Of a stretch of 64,000 nt of DNA, positions 42,309 to 54,453 are shown one piece after another. Source of the DNA: Plazaster borealis (taxonomy: Eukaryota > Echinodermata > Asteroidea > Forcipulatida > Labidiasteridae); contig CM037475.1 of assembly GCA_021014325.1 (NCBI GenBank), forward strand, positions 4,433,001 to 4,497,000, read 5' to 3'. How positions within the stretch are numbered: position 1 is the first letter of the stretch; every line of letters starts with the position of its first letter. Under the pieces are notes generated by a model that was not told the DNA's origin, made no database searches, and was given only the letters and a program-made list of their open reading frames with translations. The translations under genes were made by a program, and so were the position numbers.

Positions 42309-43060
42309 TAATGGCCTGACGTTTTGACCCTAGCAGAGTCTTTCTCGAGTGTGTTTTAAGGAACGGGGTGTGTGCAGTGAAATCCAAACACTGGTTAGTC
42401 TTGATTGGCAACGTTTGTTTTGTTTACGTTGTCGCCGATATCACAACACGAATTAATAGAAAAACAAACATCTGGATTAAACCAAACCGTAACCAGTCAC
42501 TCTGTATCAGTCGTTGCTGCGCCCTCAACCGGCGACTAATACGGTACGAAAAATAGTCCGCGAAAGGGTAACGTTGAACCAGGGTTGAACAAATAAATTG
42601 TGTCTTTGCCTTCTCCTTTTCCCCACAGATATCCATCCCCCTTTTTTAGCCTGCCTCCTTCACTAATTAATTATTTGTTCTCCCTCTTCATACCTTTGAT
42701 CTTGTCCTTTGTGTTTCCAACTTCTTGTGGTCAAACCAGCCCCTTTCATCAAACCCCCAAGCTTTGTGTCCAGTCCCTATTCATTGTTTACCCCCCTTGC
42801 TTTTTCTGTGTGCTTTCTGCATGCCTCCCCTCTCTCTCCCTCCCCCTTTCTCTATTCATGTTTTTCCACTTGACTGCTAAATTATGTTACATCACTTATA
42901 TAGGGCCTACCTGTTTATGTATGTTGTGTTGTCTTTTAGTCTTCGAGAAAGACTCTGCCAGGGTCGAAACGTCAGGCCATTAATTATTTGTTGCACTTAT
43001 ACCGCAGGTCCTTTTGGTTGGTAACAGCTAATTCTATTTTTCTCAAATACAATTGTTCGC
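42309..43060. repeat. Repeat family I: inverted 'gacgttttgaccctagcaga' ends
   Basis: 'ggcctgacgttttgacccta' at 42311 is mirrored by 'agggtcgaaacgtcaggcca' at 42959, followed by 'ggtccttttggttggtaac'. Similar pairs or tails occur at 44330-44400, 49020-49210 and 56818-56860. Possibly the tail of a Penelope-like or other retroelement; not certain. Confidence 0.45.
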
Positions 43061-43268
43061 AGATTTGCACATAACTTATGATTGCGTGAAATGCTGTAGT
43101 TATTCAAAAAATTAGTGAAACAATAAATTGTGATCTCGCGAAAACGTACTTGCTCGTGACTCAGATGACCAATTTGAGCTTAAACTTTCCTTTCCCATTG
43201 TTGTGTATACGGGATTTGCGCACCAGTTATATAAGCCAGCAAGCAAATATAATCCTAGAAACTTGCAT

Positions 43269-43635
43269 TAAAGGAACGTTACAGAACTGGTAATTAAAAT
43301 TTTCTTTAATATCACAGATTTACACAAAACTTACACGGTCTAATGATGATGATATAGTAGAAAACATCCCTAGAAATATTTCTGTCTGAAATGCCATTTT
43401 TGATGAGAAATAAATAAAACTAATTTCCGATTGGAGTTTATCGCTCATGAGCGTTTTATTCATGCATTGTATAACACATGCAAATGTGTAATCGGTTTTT
43501 CACTATTTTCACGTGACCCAGATGGCCGATCGATCTCAAACTTCTACAGGTTTGTCAGTTTATGTATACGGTGGATTATATAAAGTGCTTAACTGTTTTG
43601 TTAGCAAAAACCAATTCTGTAATGTTCCTTTAAAC
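43269..43635. mobile_element. TTAA-flanked MITE, diverged family B
   Basis: Starts ttaaaggaacgttacagaac and ends attctgtaatgttcctttaa, inverted ends with TTAA. Confidence 0.72.
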
Positions 43636-43639
43636 ATAA

Positions 43640-44739
43640 AAATATAACTTTAGGTCTAAAACTCTTAACAGGACTTTTCAGACGTGAGATTAGTCTTGGT
43701 TTCAAGACACTCCAGTTATGCAGTCACGGACACATACACCGGGTATAGTCACGGCGAAAACCTAACCTCTCACATTATTTATTATATATTTATTTTATTG
43801 TATTTTTTCGGGAGGGGGGCATGTGTTCCAAGCACTCGCCCCTGCCCCCCCCCCAGTTACGCTACTTATAAAATGCAGTCTATAGTATTTTTGTTTCATT
43901 GATTAAAAAATTAATTCATTTCTTGTCTATCCTTGGTGATCCATTCAGTAAGAAAAAAAACTCACCAATCTCCCATAGATCCCCGCTCACATAAAAACTA
44001 CAAAAATGCGATAATAATAATTATTAAGAAAATGACTAACAACTTTATGTCTTGGCCTTCTCCTTTTTCCCCACAGAAATCCCCTTTTTCTCATCACTAA
44101 TTTATTTGTTATCCCTCTTGCCGCTTCTGATTTTGTCTTTTGTGTTTTCAACCTCTTGAGGGTTAAACCAGCCCCTTCCCTCTACCCCCCCCTGTCTCCT
44201 TTTTCATTGTTCTTCCCTGCGGCTTTTTCTGAGTGCTTTCTGCCTTTCTCTCTTTTCATTTATTTCCACCTGGCTGCTTCTGTTATACCCTTTATGTGTG
44301 TGTTGATTGTCATTTCGCCTTCTTGAAAGACTCAGCTAGGGTCAAAACGCCAGGCCATTAACTATCTGCATTTATACCACAGGTCCTTTTGGTTGGTAAG
44401 CAGTTTGGCTCTGTTGCAAACTGCTTCCAAGAAGAGATTATTACATAGTCTGCTCGCATTTTTGTTGTTAATGTTTGTTTTCACCCACACCCTTTACACC
44501 CTTTTCCAGTTACCTTTGCCCCAAGTGTATCGGGATATACACTGCTATGGTTAGTGTTTATTTTGCTACCCACCCCCCACCCACTGTATAACTTGTTAAA
44601 ATGACACAACTAAAGGGTAAAAGAATAGCACAACTGTGTTGGGTAAGATAAAATTACCCAATATCTATAGTTAAGAATTTGTACACAACCCCTGGGTAAG
44701 GTTAACCCAACTTTTGTGTCATGCATGCAGGGAACATAA
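43640..44739. other. Repeat debris without genes
   Basis: 44040-44420 repeats the arrangement of 42600-43020 (ttttccccacag, later 'cttgaaagactcagctaggg' and 'ggtccttttggttggtaagc'). 44610-44735 shares 'gggtaa' words with 45620-45740. No gene seen. Confidence 0.4.
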
Positions 44740-45513
44740 TAATAATAATAATAAGACTTGTAATGCGCACATATCCACCCTGCTGGGTGTTCAAGGCGCA
44801 GTAAAAAACAAAAAAAAAACAAAAAACGAAACAAAACAGACACAACAAAATTAGTCCTTGAAAACCTGTGACATAAGATGAGTTTTGAGAAGAGATTTGA
44901 ATTTTGTGGTACAAAGACAAGATCTAAGATTAAGCGGTAGAGAGTTCCAGATGCGTGGCGCAGCTGAAGAAAAAGACCTGTCACCCCTTGAGTGTCGAGA
45001 CTTGGGTTCAATGAGGAGAAGCATGGAACTTGATCGAAGATTCCTTGATGGAGTGTAAACTTGAAGTAGTTCAGAAATATAGTGGGGAGCCTTGCCATTA
45101 AGTGCTTTGTGGACAATGAGCATCAGCTTGAAGATGATTCGTTGAGAGATAGGGAGCCAATGTAGTTGTTTCGGAATGGGGGTGATAGAACAGGATTTTC
45201 TAGACAGTGTCACAATGCGGGCAGCGGTATTTTGGAGGCGTTGAAGACGGGAAATCTGGTTGTTAGGAAGACTGTAGAGAAGAGCATTGCCGTTGTCAAG
45301 ACGAGAAGTAACAAATGCATGAATGATCTTTTCAGTGGCACTTTTGTCCAAGTACTTGCGAATCTTACCAATATTCCTGATGTGATATGATGACAGACGA
45401 ACGATGTTGTTGATGTGTGGTTGAAGTGTCATCGATGAATCAAAAATAACCCCTAAGTTCCGAGCTTGCAGCGAGGGAGCTATCCGAGCATCACCGATGG
45501 AAATGTATGGCAC
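44740..45513 (-). mobile_element. LINE 3' end, 220-codon RT C-terminal ORF
   Basis: The minus-strand ORF 44851-45513 contains LGVIFDSSMTLQPHINNIVR, SRLQRLQNTAARIVTLSRK, LHWLPISQRIIFKLMLIV and RIWNSLPLNLRSC, the thumb/C-terminal region of a CR1/L2-type reverse transcriptase. It is open to the end, then a (taa)n tail (44740-44755 on plus). The catalytic FADD region is absent, so the copy is 5'-truncated. Confidence 0.9.
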
Positions 45514-47010
45514 TGAAACCTTTGTTAACTGATGAGCAATATACTAAGAAACTAACAAACAAATACAGAGCTGATTTGAGTGGCTGCTGTCAGGCGCTCA
45601 GTCAAATTATGCATGGTTGTTTCTGGGTAAACACTATTTTTACTCAATATTTGGTAAACAATTGCACAGGGCTGAGTAAATTCTTACTCATCTTCAGTTG
45701 GGTATATTTTTTACCCAAACTGACAACCATGTTCCCTTCTTAACTTAAAAAGGGTAAGAATTGTACCCAAAACAAACTGGGGGTCCACGGAGATGAAAGG
45801 CAGAGAAAGAGACCACTGAGCCAACCTGATCCCCAAGTACATTGGGACAATGCAATACACCTATACATAAGAATAACACAGCTTGGAATTGTAACCAACC
45901 GACTTTACATTCTGCAAAGTCATTTGATTACTTACTTAATAGACACAATACCAACTGGAATGCAGAATGTCCAGTGCCCCACCCCGGGCATTCCTTCAAT
46001 TGTGAAATGAAGAGAATTGACAAAATAAGTAAAATTCCATTGCTCTTGCAAGCGTTACAGCGAGTTTTGCAAAGAAGTCATTCCTGCACTTGCCACCGGG
46101 GAGAAGGGTATCACTGTAGAGCGCTGTTAATTCTTGGTTTTCCTCCGTTTCCTAACTTCAGCCACATTAATTTCCCTTCCGTTATTACATTGTTGGTGAT
46201 ACACACTTGTCATCCACCTGATGTGCAGAAGAATATCTCGTTGTCCAAACATTGCCCTGCGATTGTCGCAACAGTAGCCTAGCTGTTGCTACTGGACTTA
46301 CTCCCATGGAACTCATTTCGCAGGTACGATAAGGTTCAAGTTATTGAATTTATAAGCAATGCTCTTATGGGGATTTCCCCTCTACAGTCGATGATAATTA
46401 TTGGGCATCATTACGAGATCTTAAATTCAGTATATTCCACATTGAGGTGTATAGTATGTTTTATTCAGAGTGTATTTCTGTGATTTATCCATTTCGCTCG
46501 TCAAATTAGAGCACCGCAGAACATTTATTGATGAACTTTTAAACAATCACGTCTTGAATTATGAACGGATTAATTTGGTTGATTATTACCCTTATGCTCG
46601 TCTTGCAACTTGGTCAAGATTAATATGTTAAAGATGTATTTATTAAAGGTTATGGCTAATTTAAAATGTATTTATGTTTGTACACAGCCCCTTTCTGGTA
46701 GCCTTGTTTGATACCCTTAAGTCACCTTAAAACGAACGAATTACTTACAATTGAATTGAAATTCAAAACTGGAGACGAAAGTAGAAACTTGAATATATAT
46801 TATTTTTGAGTTCTAATAAATGTTGTAAACCAGTCATAAAACACGAATCCAGAATTGTTTTATTGTCTCCTGTCTGCTCGGTTACAGAATGAAATACTTC
46901 TCTTCACGTGGATGTCCCTGATTGTGAATTTTCTGCTTCCATTTTGATTGCATTTCACACACAATCCCATGACTCATTTCAAACAATAACCAGGGATTAC
47001 GCAAATCCTT
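45514..47010. other. Stretch without recognised genes
   Basis: 45775-45835 is a SINE remnant (minus; 'gagccaacctgatcc'). ORFs at 45842-46282 and 46286-46483 have no recognised domain. Plus 46051-46127 is an exon-like piece (RYSEFCKEVIPALATGEKGI..., stop) after a pyrimidine-rich acceptor, but no partner exon was found. Confidence 0.3.
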
Positions 47011-47368
47011 TAAAGGCACTGTATAACGTTTGGTAACTACTCAAAATATAAAACTGACTTGGTAACGAGCAACGGAGAGCTGTTGATAGTATAAAACATT
47101 GTGAGAAACGACTCCCTCTGAAGTAACGTAGTTTTTGAGAAAGAGGTAATTTCTCACTAAAAATAACAAAAGACTTCTTGCTTTTATTCCTATCTGAAAG
47201 CACACAAATTTGTACAACAAGGGTGATTTTTCTTTCAACATTTTCTTGCAACTTCGATGACCAATTGAGCCCAAATTTCCACAGGCTTGTTATTTTATGC
47301 ATATGTTGGGATACACCAATTGAGAGCACTGGTCTTTGACAATTACCAAACGTGTTCAGTGCCTTTAA
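47011..47368. mobile_element. MITE family A copy
   Basis: 'tttaaaggcactgtataacg' to 'cgtgttcagtgcctttaag'; a few bases are missing inside. Confidence 0.78.
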
Positions 47369-47369
47369 G

Positions 47370-48369
47370 TCTTTCAAAGAAGGCCACCAAGCATCTCCTT
47401 GTCATGTAAGACGACGATGCCTTGAAATTATGATGCGTTTTCAACATGTTCTAGAATTAAAGGCGATACTATTCATACTGATTATGTTTTTTTAAATTTA
47501 AAAATACCTTCTGTTAATGTGATAATATAAATATGCAGAGATCATTGTTTTTTTGAAAATGTGTTTATCTTTTTCTTACTCAATATTTAGGTAACATATT
47601 GCCCAACAGATGGCTACAGCAATTTCGAAATAAGCAGTAATCACCACCCCCCTTCCCATAGATGGGTAAAGGCAAAACAACCCCGAGTTAAAACACATGT
47701 TCACAATACTTTGAACTATTTGTTTCCATGCCCACTAGTTGAGGCACGACAACCAATTGTTGAGTAAACAATATTTTCAAATTATTTTGCCCAATACATA
47801 AGAATAAGAGAACCAAAATTGTTGTGTAAAAAAATCCCAACTATTGTGGTAAACGTTTGTGCATGGGGGGCGCTAACCAGAATGTAATCATGTAACAGGC
47901 GTCAACATTAGTGAAAATTGTCGTAAATTTTCAGAATCGTAGTTTTCCACGAACAATCTGACGTAATTGTGTCCCTTCAGGGTCACCATATCGAAACTTG
48001 AAAGACATGACAGATTTAAAGATACTTTTCGATATTTGTCTATCTTTCCAGAGCTATTATAGAGACCTCCCTGAGGACTCTCAAGGATGAGATGTGATGG
48101 TTCTGGGAAGAACTGCCAATCATCTGAAGAGAATAACTATTTAGTGCCGATTGTCAAACTATTGATTTTGGATTTGTGAGCATTGTTGATATTGTGACAT
48201 TGGAATGGCTTAGTGGTGGTTAAATATTGAGCCTGTTGATAAATACGACTATTTAAGGGCTGTTGACAAACATAACAAATATAGATTTTCTTATAGGAAT
48301 CTTTTCCGCTTGAAACAATAAAGCTCCCGGTCGGCATGCTTTTATTAGACAGATCGATATCGAATGTTA
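47370..48369. other. Stretch without recognised genes
   Basis: No exon or RNA gene visible; 47600-47860 has weak 'gttgagtaaa' / 'tttgcccaa' inverted words typical of an old MITE. Confidence 0.35.
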
Positions 48370-48480
48370 AAGGGTCTGTATACGTTTGGTAATGACTCTG
48401 AAAATTAATGGCAATACAAACCACATGGTAAGAAATACAGCAGCTTTGGATACTATAATGCATTTTGAGAAACTTTTCAC
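48370..48480. mobile_element. MITE family A-prime fragment
   Basis: 'aaagggtctgtatacgtttg' followed by the left third of the family, cut off at the tRNA-like sequence at 48500. Confidence 0.6.
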
Positions 48481-48504
48481 TTGTGGCTTAAAAACGGTAA
48501 CATC

Positions 48505-48580
48505 ACCGTGGCCAAGTGGTTAGACTGCTGGACTTGCACTCACACGGTTGTTGGTTCGAATCCAGCCAAGCTAACTGCTG
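48505..48580 (+). mobile_element. tRNA-like SINE head or tRNA pseudogene
   Basis: Box A (gtggccaagtggttaga) and box B (ggttcgaatcc) at tRNA spacing, but no matching acceptor or anticodon stem. Confidence 0.5.
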
Positions 48581-48744
48581 ATTTTGCAATGACTAGAATA
48601 AGTAAGTATTGTCGTCTAGTTACTGAATCACAATATTTATTAATTTGTGAAATTCATAATCATAAATGTTACACCAATGTTTGTAATGGGAGAGATTGGC
48701 TGTTGCACTGAGGAAGCTTTGTCGAGTTTTATTGTTCGGAAGAT

Positions 48745-48910
48745 CATCTAAACAAACAAACAAACAAACAAACCTACCAACGCCCCAACAAACAAACAAA
48801 CCTACCAACACCCCAACAAACAAACAAACAAACACCCCAACAAACACCCCAATAAACAAACAAACAAACAAACAAACAAACAAACACCCCAACAAACAAA
48901 CAAACAAAAT
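48745..48910. repeat. (AAAC)n microsatellite
   Basis: caaacaaacaaa runs broken by 'ctaccaac' and 'accccaac'. Confidence 0.95.
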
Positions 48911-49019
48911 ACCAGGACAAGAGGTCTGAGATTGGAGCTTAATTTTACGATCAGTACAACACTGTTAAGTTAACATTATTTTGTTTTGGATATAGTCGGC
49001 CCATACCAAAAATGACCCC

Positions 49020-49210
49020 CCCACCCCAATGGCCTCAGGTTTCGACCCCAGCCCAGTCTTTTTTAAAGGCTAAGATGTGAAAGACTCTTCTAGGGTCAAA
49101 ACCTGAGGCCATTAACATTGCATTTATATCTTGGGGCATTTTGGTTGGTAAGCAATTTGCAACAGCTAATTCTATTTCCTCAAAGTTGCAATCGTCACCT
49201 TTAAATAATA
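49020..49210. repeat. Repeat family I copy
   Basis: 'aatggcctcaggtttcgacc' mirrored by 'gggtcaaaacctgaggcca', then 'cattttggttggtaagca'. Confidence 0.45.
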
Positions 49211-49470
49211 CATGCCAGACATGTGAATAACAGATGTTTAAAAATTGATTCATCTCAAATAATTTTTAATTTGTTTCACATTGAATTCACGGCCCTGACA
49301 TCCTGCTAAATGTGGTGGCGTCGCATCCATATATTCCATGAAAAAAAAATAGTCTCTGTTATTTTTTTGCGAGAAATCATGTACGAAATACACGACACTA
49401 TTTTAACAAATTCTAGTAAAGATATATAACCGTAACTTATTATCTTTCTGGTAAAGAAACTTTGATATTA

Positions 49471-49635
49471 ATGGCATCGTCCACGTTTGGTAATTACTCA
49501 AAATATCTATTATCATAAAAACTTACTTGGTAACGAGCAACGAGAGAGCTGTTGATAGTATAAAACATTGTTGGGATACACCAAGTGAGAACACTGGTCT
49601 TTGACAATTACCAAACGTGTACGATGCCTTTAAAG
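49471..49635. mobile_element. Internally deleted family A MITE
   Basis: Both ends are intact (aatggcatcgtccacgtttg ... acgatgcctttaa), but the middle is missing between 'ataaaacattgt' and 'tgggatacacc', leaving 165 bp of the usual 370. Confidence 0.78.
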
Positions 49636-50014
49636 GGACCCTCACAAATGACTATAGCACTGTGACCATTAGGCATGAAGACACCTGTGTAGAGAAGATG
49701 ATGAGGAAATATTAGTTTTAGACGTGGGAGGAAATCTCATAGGGAAAACCCCATTCCCATGCAAGGATCCGGTCCGGTGTCACGGTCTCAGCTATCCGGC
49801 GTGCTCAGCTATCCGGGTGACCAAATACGGTAGCATTACGTCATGCCATGTCTGCGCACAGCCAGCGAAAGTAGTCCATTTTAGTGCCGTGCTGAGTCGT
49901 TTTGCCATACACATGCACTACTCTCCGACGGAGAGCGGTAGCTGTCATGGCGGCATCCATGAGCAGAGGTACAAGCAGTGAACGCGTGGATAGTTTAGAG
50001 AGCAAGAGTATCAG

Positions 50015-50152
50015 GCCGCATCCGAATTGGCGACTACAGCTACGGCTACGACTGTTGCTAAGGGTGTTGCTAAGGACGTCTTATACTTTAACGCATGATG
50101 ACGCGGAAATCTAGCCGTAGCCGTAGCTGTATAGCTGCCAATTCGGACACGG
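50015..50152. mobile_element. Nested palindromic MITE
   Basis: 'ggccgcatccgaattggcga' and 'ctacggctacgac' at the left, 'tagccgtagccgtagctg' and 'gccaattcggacacggcc' at the right, inverted. Confidence 0.7.
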
Positions 50153-50254
50153 CCCCATTCGCTATTTAAACAACGGGACATATGCAGAGGGTCGACAGGG
50201 GTCAGAAGAGGGTCATTCGTTGCTAATTCAACAATTATACGCGTACATACAGGA

Positions 50255-50522
50255 GACCACGACTATAGACCCATTGCATAACGCGCAGCGTACTCACGTG
50301 CGCCTATCCTGGGTGTCATTTTGGGTGTCAAAATCGTATACAAACATGCACAAAAGAGAGTTTTGACACCCGAAATGACGCGCATTGTTCGGAGGCGCGC
50401 TCCGGGTCTATAGAAATCAATGGATCCCCCTTGCATAACGCGAAACGCTACAGATACGCTGAGGTCACGCGCACGTTTTTACGCACAGAGAGTGTGACGT
50501 CATATGCAATGGGTCTATAGGC
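50255..50522. mobile_element. Nested palindromic MITE
   Basis: 'tatagacccattgcataacg' at the left, 'catatgcaatgggtctatag' at the right; inner 'ttttgacacccgaaatga' mirrors 'tcattttgggtgtcaaaa'. Confidence 0.7.
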
Positions 50523-51119
50523 CTACAGCGTGCGTCATCCGGATAGCTGAGCATGTCGTATAGCTGAGACCGTGTTGTCAACGTGCCGAAATGCCCGGCT
50601 ACGTCACCCGGACAGCTGAGCACGCCGGGTAGCTGAGACCGTGACACCAGGATTCGAACCGGAGTCCACAGAGGTGATCATGGAAAGGAAAACCGCTGAG
50701 CCAACCTGAAAGTCCGATATGATCAGGTACAGTTCAGAATCTAACCAAAGCAAGCAGTAATTAAAAGTGGTGTTAGAGTCCACGGAGCTTCCTTTTATTT
50801 TCACCTTATTGTGATTTCTCTATTTCACCTGTGTCATTGTTTATTGAACCATCTCGCCTTGTCCTATGTATTGTTATAAGTTGCAGCCCTCTGTAGCCAC
50901 TTTAGTTCACAAAAAGAGTCTATATTCTGTCTAATATCGAACCTACTCGCACTGTACTTGTTAATGTTAGTCCATTTGTGTTTTTGTTTGTCCGGGCATA
51001 CCTACCACAAGCTTTGGCTTTTCTGGCTATGCCCCCATTTCCAATTATCCTCTGAGTGTTCTTTGTTATTGTTATGATGATTCTCTGTTGGAGTGGAAAT
51101 AAATGTCTTGAAATGAAAT

Positions 51120-51440
51120 GAAATAAGACTGGCGTCAGGGTAATGTATCAGTGGTGTAACAGTAGTGTAAGATTTGTGTAACGGTGGTAAAAGAGTGGTG
51201 TAACAGTGATGTAACAATAGTTTCAGAGTGGTGTAACAGTGGTGCTATATAGGGTGGTGTAACAGTGATGAAACAGTAGTGTTAGAATTGTGTAACAGTA
51301 GTGTTATAATTGTGTAACATTAGCGTTAAATTTTTGTTACAGTGTGTTAGAGTGGTGGTACTGTGGTGTAACAGTGGTGTTAGAGTGGTGTAACTGTAGT
51401 GTTAGAGTGGTGTCACAGTGATGTTACAGACATGTTAGTG
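51120..51440. repeat. GTGGTGTAACAGT minisatellite
   Basis: Degenerate 15/30-bp units of gtggtgtaacagtagtgtta with variable spacing. Confidence 0.85.
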
Positions 51441-52959
51441 TGGTTTATTTTAAACACCAGGGTGTCGTTGTAGGGTGTTTTCATCCAAATCCTTTACATT
51501 CAATACAAAGATTATAAATGCTTAGCGTAACGTGTCGATTTATTAACTTTCAACCTTACAGAGATCCATACGAATGTACAGATACCAACCAGATATGTAA
51601 TTTAATAATATTACTATCTAAATAATGTGTTATATATTCAGATATATCATTAAATTATGTTATATATTGATACATTTACGTGAGTTAACTTATTAGAACT
51701 GTTAAAAATAGTTCTAATGTTTGGGAAAGAGGCCCTCCGTTGAAGAAATTTCACTTTAGGATGCCGCATTCAACCCCTTCATAATTATATAATACACGGC
51801 GACAAAGTAGGATCCTTAACCCTAAAATCTGCATTTTTAACTTCTCGGTGTATTCAATTTTTATGGAGCTCACAGAGTGCTCAATTCTTCACCCAAAACT
51901 TGTAATAATTTTTTGTTGAGATGCGTCAGAAAGTATCCAATAACCCAAAGCTATAGTGAATTGGAGTCAGACTTTTACCATGGTGCGGCCATCTTGTTTT
52001 TCTTCCATTCAAAGCAATGTAACCCAAAATGAGGCTGGACGGGAAAATTATAGGCTGGCTCCTTTCATGAATTGAGTATCCAAACCATCAATGGTATTGT
52101 GTAGGCATGGAACCAGACAAAGATGGCTGCAGTGCTAGTGTGATGAAGGTCTGTCTACTGCTACGACTCATCCACTGGACCAAATTAGTTTAAATGGCCA
52201 CCAGGAAACGAAAGGCATTTTATAATTACTTTTAAAAACTAAAAGATCCAATAAGAAGACATTTCAGTCTTGACACCAATATGACTAACAAAACTTATAC
52301 AAATCATAGGTTTTCAACATTAAAAATAAGTAAATAAATAAATAACCACCCCCCCAAAAAAAAAAAAAATAAAAATAATAATAATTATATATATATAATA
52401 ATAATAACATTACAAAAATAATAAAATTATTACAAATCAAATCAAATAATAAATAAATAAATATAAACAAAATAAATAAACATTCAAAAGAGAAAAACCA
52501 AACAAGGAAATTGTCGACTTAAGTATTATTTGATGTTTTTTAGTTTTCTTTTTAAAGAATGTCTTTTAGGGTTTTCCGTCCGGACTTGAATTAGTGCTAA
52601 TTCTAATAAATTATGTATTATTCAAATTATTCCCATGTACACAATCCTGAAATCCATTTTTTATATAATGTTTTTGCAATTTTTGGAGGTTGTTGATTTC
52701 AAGTAAAGCAAATCTCAAAAACCAACCTTCCATTCGTAATTGTCGTTCGAATGGAAAGTTGTCAATAATAAATTTGTTTTTTTCAAATGATTGTAAGAAG
52801 ACCCTTTCGCTGAAGATCACGGACTCAACTTGAATGATTATAAAGAACAAATAAAGAGAAAGGTTTCAATTTTGAAATGTTGCTGTTTGATGTCCCCAAT
52901 CACCAAAGAGAACAAACTATCGTCGCCAGGGTACCGATGACGTCACAAAACGCCTAACC
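51441..52959. other. A/T-rich stretch without recognised genes
   Basis: 52290-52490 is an A/T simple-sequence tract (taaataaataa, ataataata). 52115-52140 'agacaaagatggctgcagtg' is shared with 32823. No exon seen. Confidence 0.4.
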
Positions 52960-53212
52960 TGGGGCCAATTTCGTAGAGCTGCTTAACGGCTGATTTTGTG
53001 CTTACTGAGTTTCCATTTAGCGCTGCTAACCGTAAGCACACGAAAAGGCATGCTAACCTTCCGGTGCTTACTGGATGAAAATGAATGGCCGCCTAATTTT
53101 CTTGCTAACCCGTAAAATACGCTTAGGCTTAAGCAATTTTGTTCTGTTAAAATTAGCACGAAAATTTGCTTACCGTTAAGCAGCGCTGTGAAATTGACCA
53201 CAGGGCACGACA
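52960..53212. mobile_element. MITE family D copy
   Basis: Left 'ggggccaatttcgtagagct', right 'cagcgctgtgaaattgacca', inverted; inner 'gcttaacgg' / 'ccgttaagc'. Confidence 0.65.
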
Positions 53213-53892
53213 GATATTGGAAATACTATAGCCAGTTTGACCTTTGACCTTTGGCCTTCACTGGTCCCATCCGAATGAACATTAGCCGAGTAAAAAAACT
53301 TGTTTAGCGTTCAGGTTCCTGAAAAAAGGGAAGCGGGAGAAGGGGCTTTTTACTTTTTATTTTCTATTTTCAAGATGGCCGCCATTCTTTTAAAAATTTC
53401 GAACAACCATTGGTTTTTCCACTGTTCAACACACAATAATGAGAGAAACATGTTAGACAAGACATTGAACATGTTTACAGTGGTTTTATTTAATAGTTTG
53501 TTCAGTACTAAAAACCATGCTGTAGCTCACCTTTACAAGAATTAAATGTAAATGTGTAACTAAACGATCTGTTTTATTTGTGTAACCAGCACAGGCTAAG
53601 TTCTGACTTGCAAGTATTTTATTTTCTGGTGTATCAGTTGAAATGTAATGGTTTTTAAATATCACTTTTAAATTGATAAAAATAAAAATAAAATCCATGC
53701 AGCCCCCAAAAAAGGAAGCGGGCGGGGAAACAAAACATTCATATTTTTTAACTTGGTCTAAGCTTTTAAGCAATTTTGTTTTGAGTTTGTTCAGTCAGTT
53801 ATAGTATGTTTTATTTCATTTAAACTAACGTAGAGTTAATCATCTTTTTTGCCACTGCCAAAACACGTTACTGTTATAGTAGTTTCTTTGTC
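53213..53892. other. Stretch without recognised genes
   Basis: Two similar G-rich pieces (aaaaaagggaagcgggaga at 53325, aaaaaaggaagcgggcggg at 53708) bracket a part with 'caagatggccgccat', a YY1-like word. No exon seen. Confidence 0.35.
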
Positions 53893-54285
53893 TTAAAGGC
53901 ATCGTACACGTTTGGTAATTTAGGCCTATTGTTTGTTTCAAACCTATATAGTTGTAGATATATACCATCAAACTAACCCGTGAAAATTGCATTTCAAAAG
54001 GTGGTAGCGTTTTTGAGATATTGTCGAAAATCTGGAGCGGTTATGTCCACGCAGGAAGAATAATCTGCATACACACTCTGAGAAGCGTTACGCGTAACGC
54101 TTCTCAGATTCAAATGTTTTGGGGGATAAAAAGTGATATATTTTTCCATAACCGCAGTACTTCGAAGTGAAAAGTTTCTCAAAATGCATTATACTATCCA
54201 AAGCTGCTGTACTTCTTACCAAGTAAGTTTGTATTACCATTAATTACCAGAGTCATTACCAAACGCACGATGCCTTTAAACAGGT
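53893..54285. mobile_element. MITE family A-prime copy 3' of msp-B
   Basis: 'ttaaaggcatcgtacacgtt' to 'aaacgcacgatgcctttaa', with the central palindrome 'gagaagcgttacgcgtaacg'. Ends about 25 bp from the msp-B stop codon. Confidence 0.75.
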
Positions 54286-54311
54286 TGCACTATCACACTC
54301 CGCACTCCTCA

Positions 54312-54453
54312 TCAAAATCCACCGTCGTCCCCTGACGAAGCAGGGCATTCCACATCTGGTTCTTCTTTTTTAACAGTCTTCCAAAAACAGCCGTCGGTGT
54401 CCACAACAGCTTTGCAGTCTGCAGGAACACTAAGTGGGGCTGTATTTGACGTC
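54312..54453 (-). CDS. msp-B last exon
   Basis: Acceptor tttttcgcag. Encodes TSNTAPLSVPADCKAVVDTD, GCFWKTVKKEEPDVEC and PASSGDDGGF, then TGA. Confidence 0.88.

Larger units (their letters stand above)
49777..50647. mobile_element. Transposon-like element with 46-bp TIRs
   Basis: The left TIR (49777-49822) and inverted right TIR (50602-50647) begin ggtgtcacggtctcagct and differ at two of 46 positions by eye. Each TIR has a repeated 'ctcagct(a/g)tccgg' word. No transposase ORF, so non-autonomous. Two palindromic elements sit inside. Confidence 0.8.
49690..50720 (-). mobile_element. tRNA-derived SINE split by an 870-bp insertion
   Basis: SINE body (acgtgggaggaaatctcat) at 49718-49776 and SINE head with box B complement (gattcgaaccggagtcc) at 50651-50720 are the two halves of one minus-strand copy. 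Confidence 0.7.

Noticed and set aside
45842..46483. Two plus-strand ORFs and an exon-like piece at 46051-46127
   Set aside because: No recognised domain, no partner exon, and the only local intron would be about 20 nt long.
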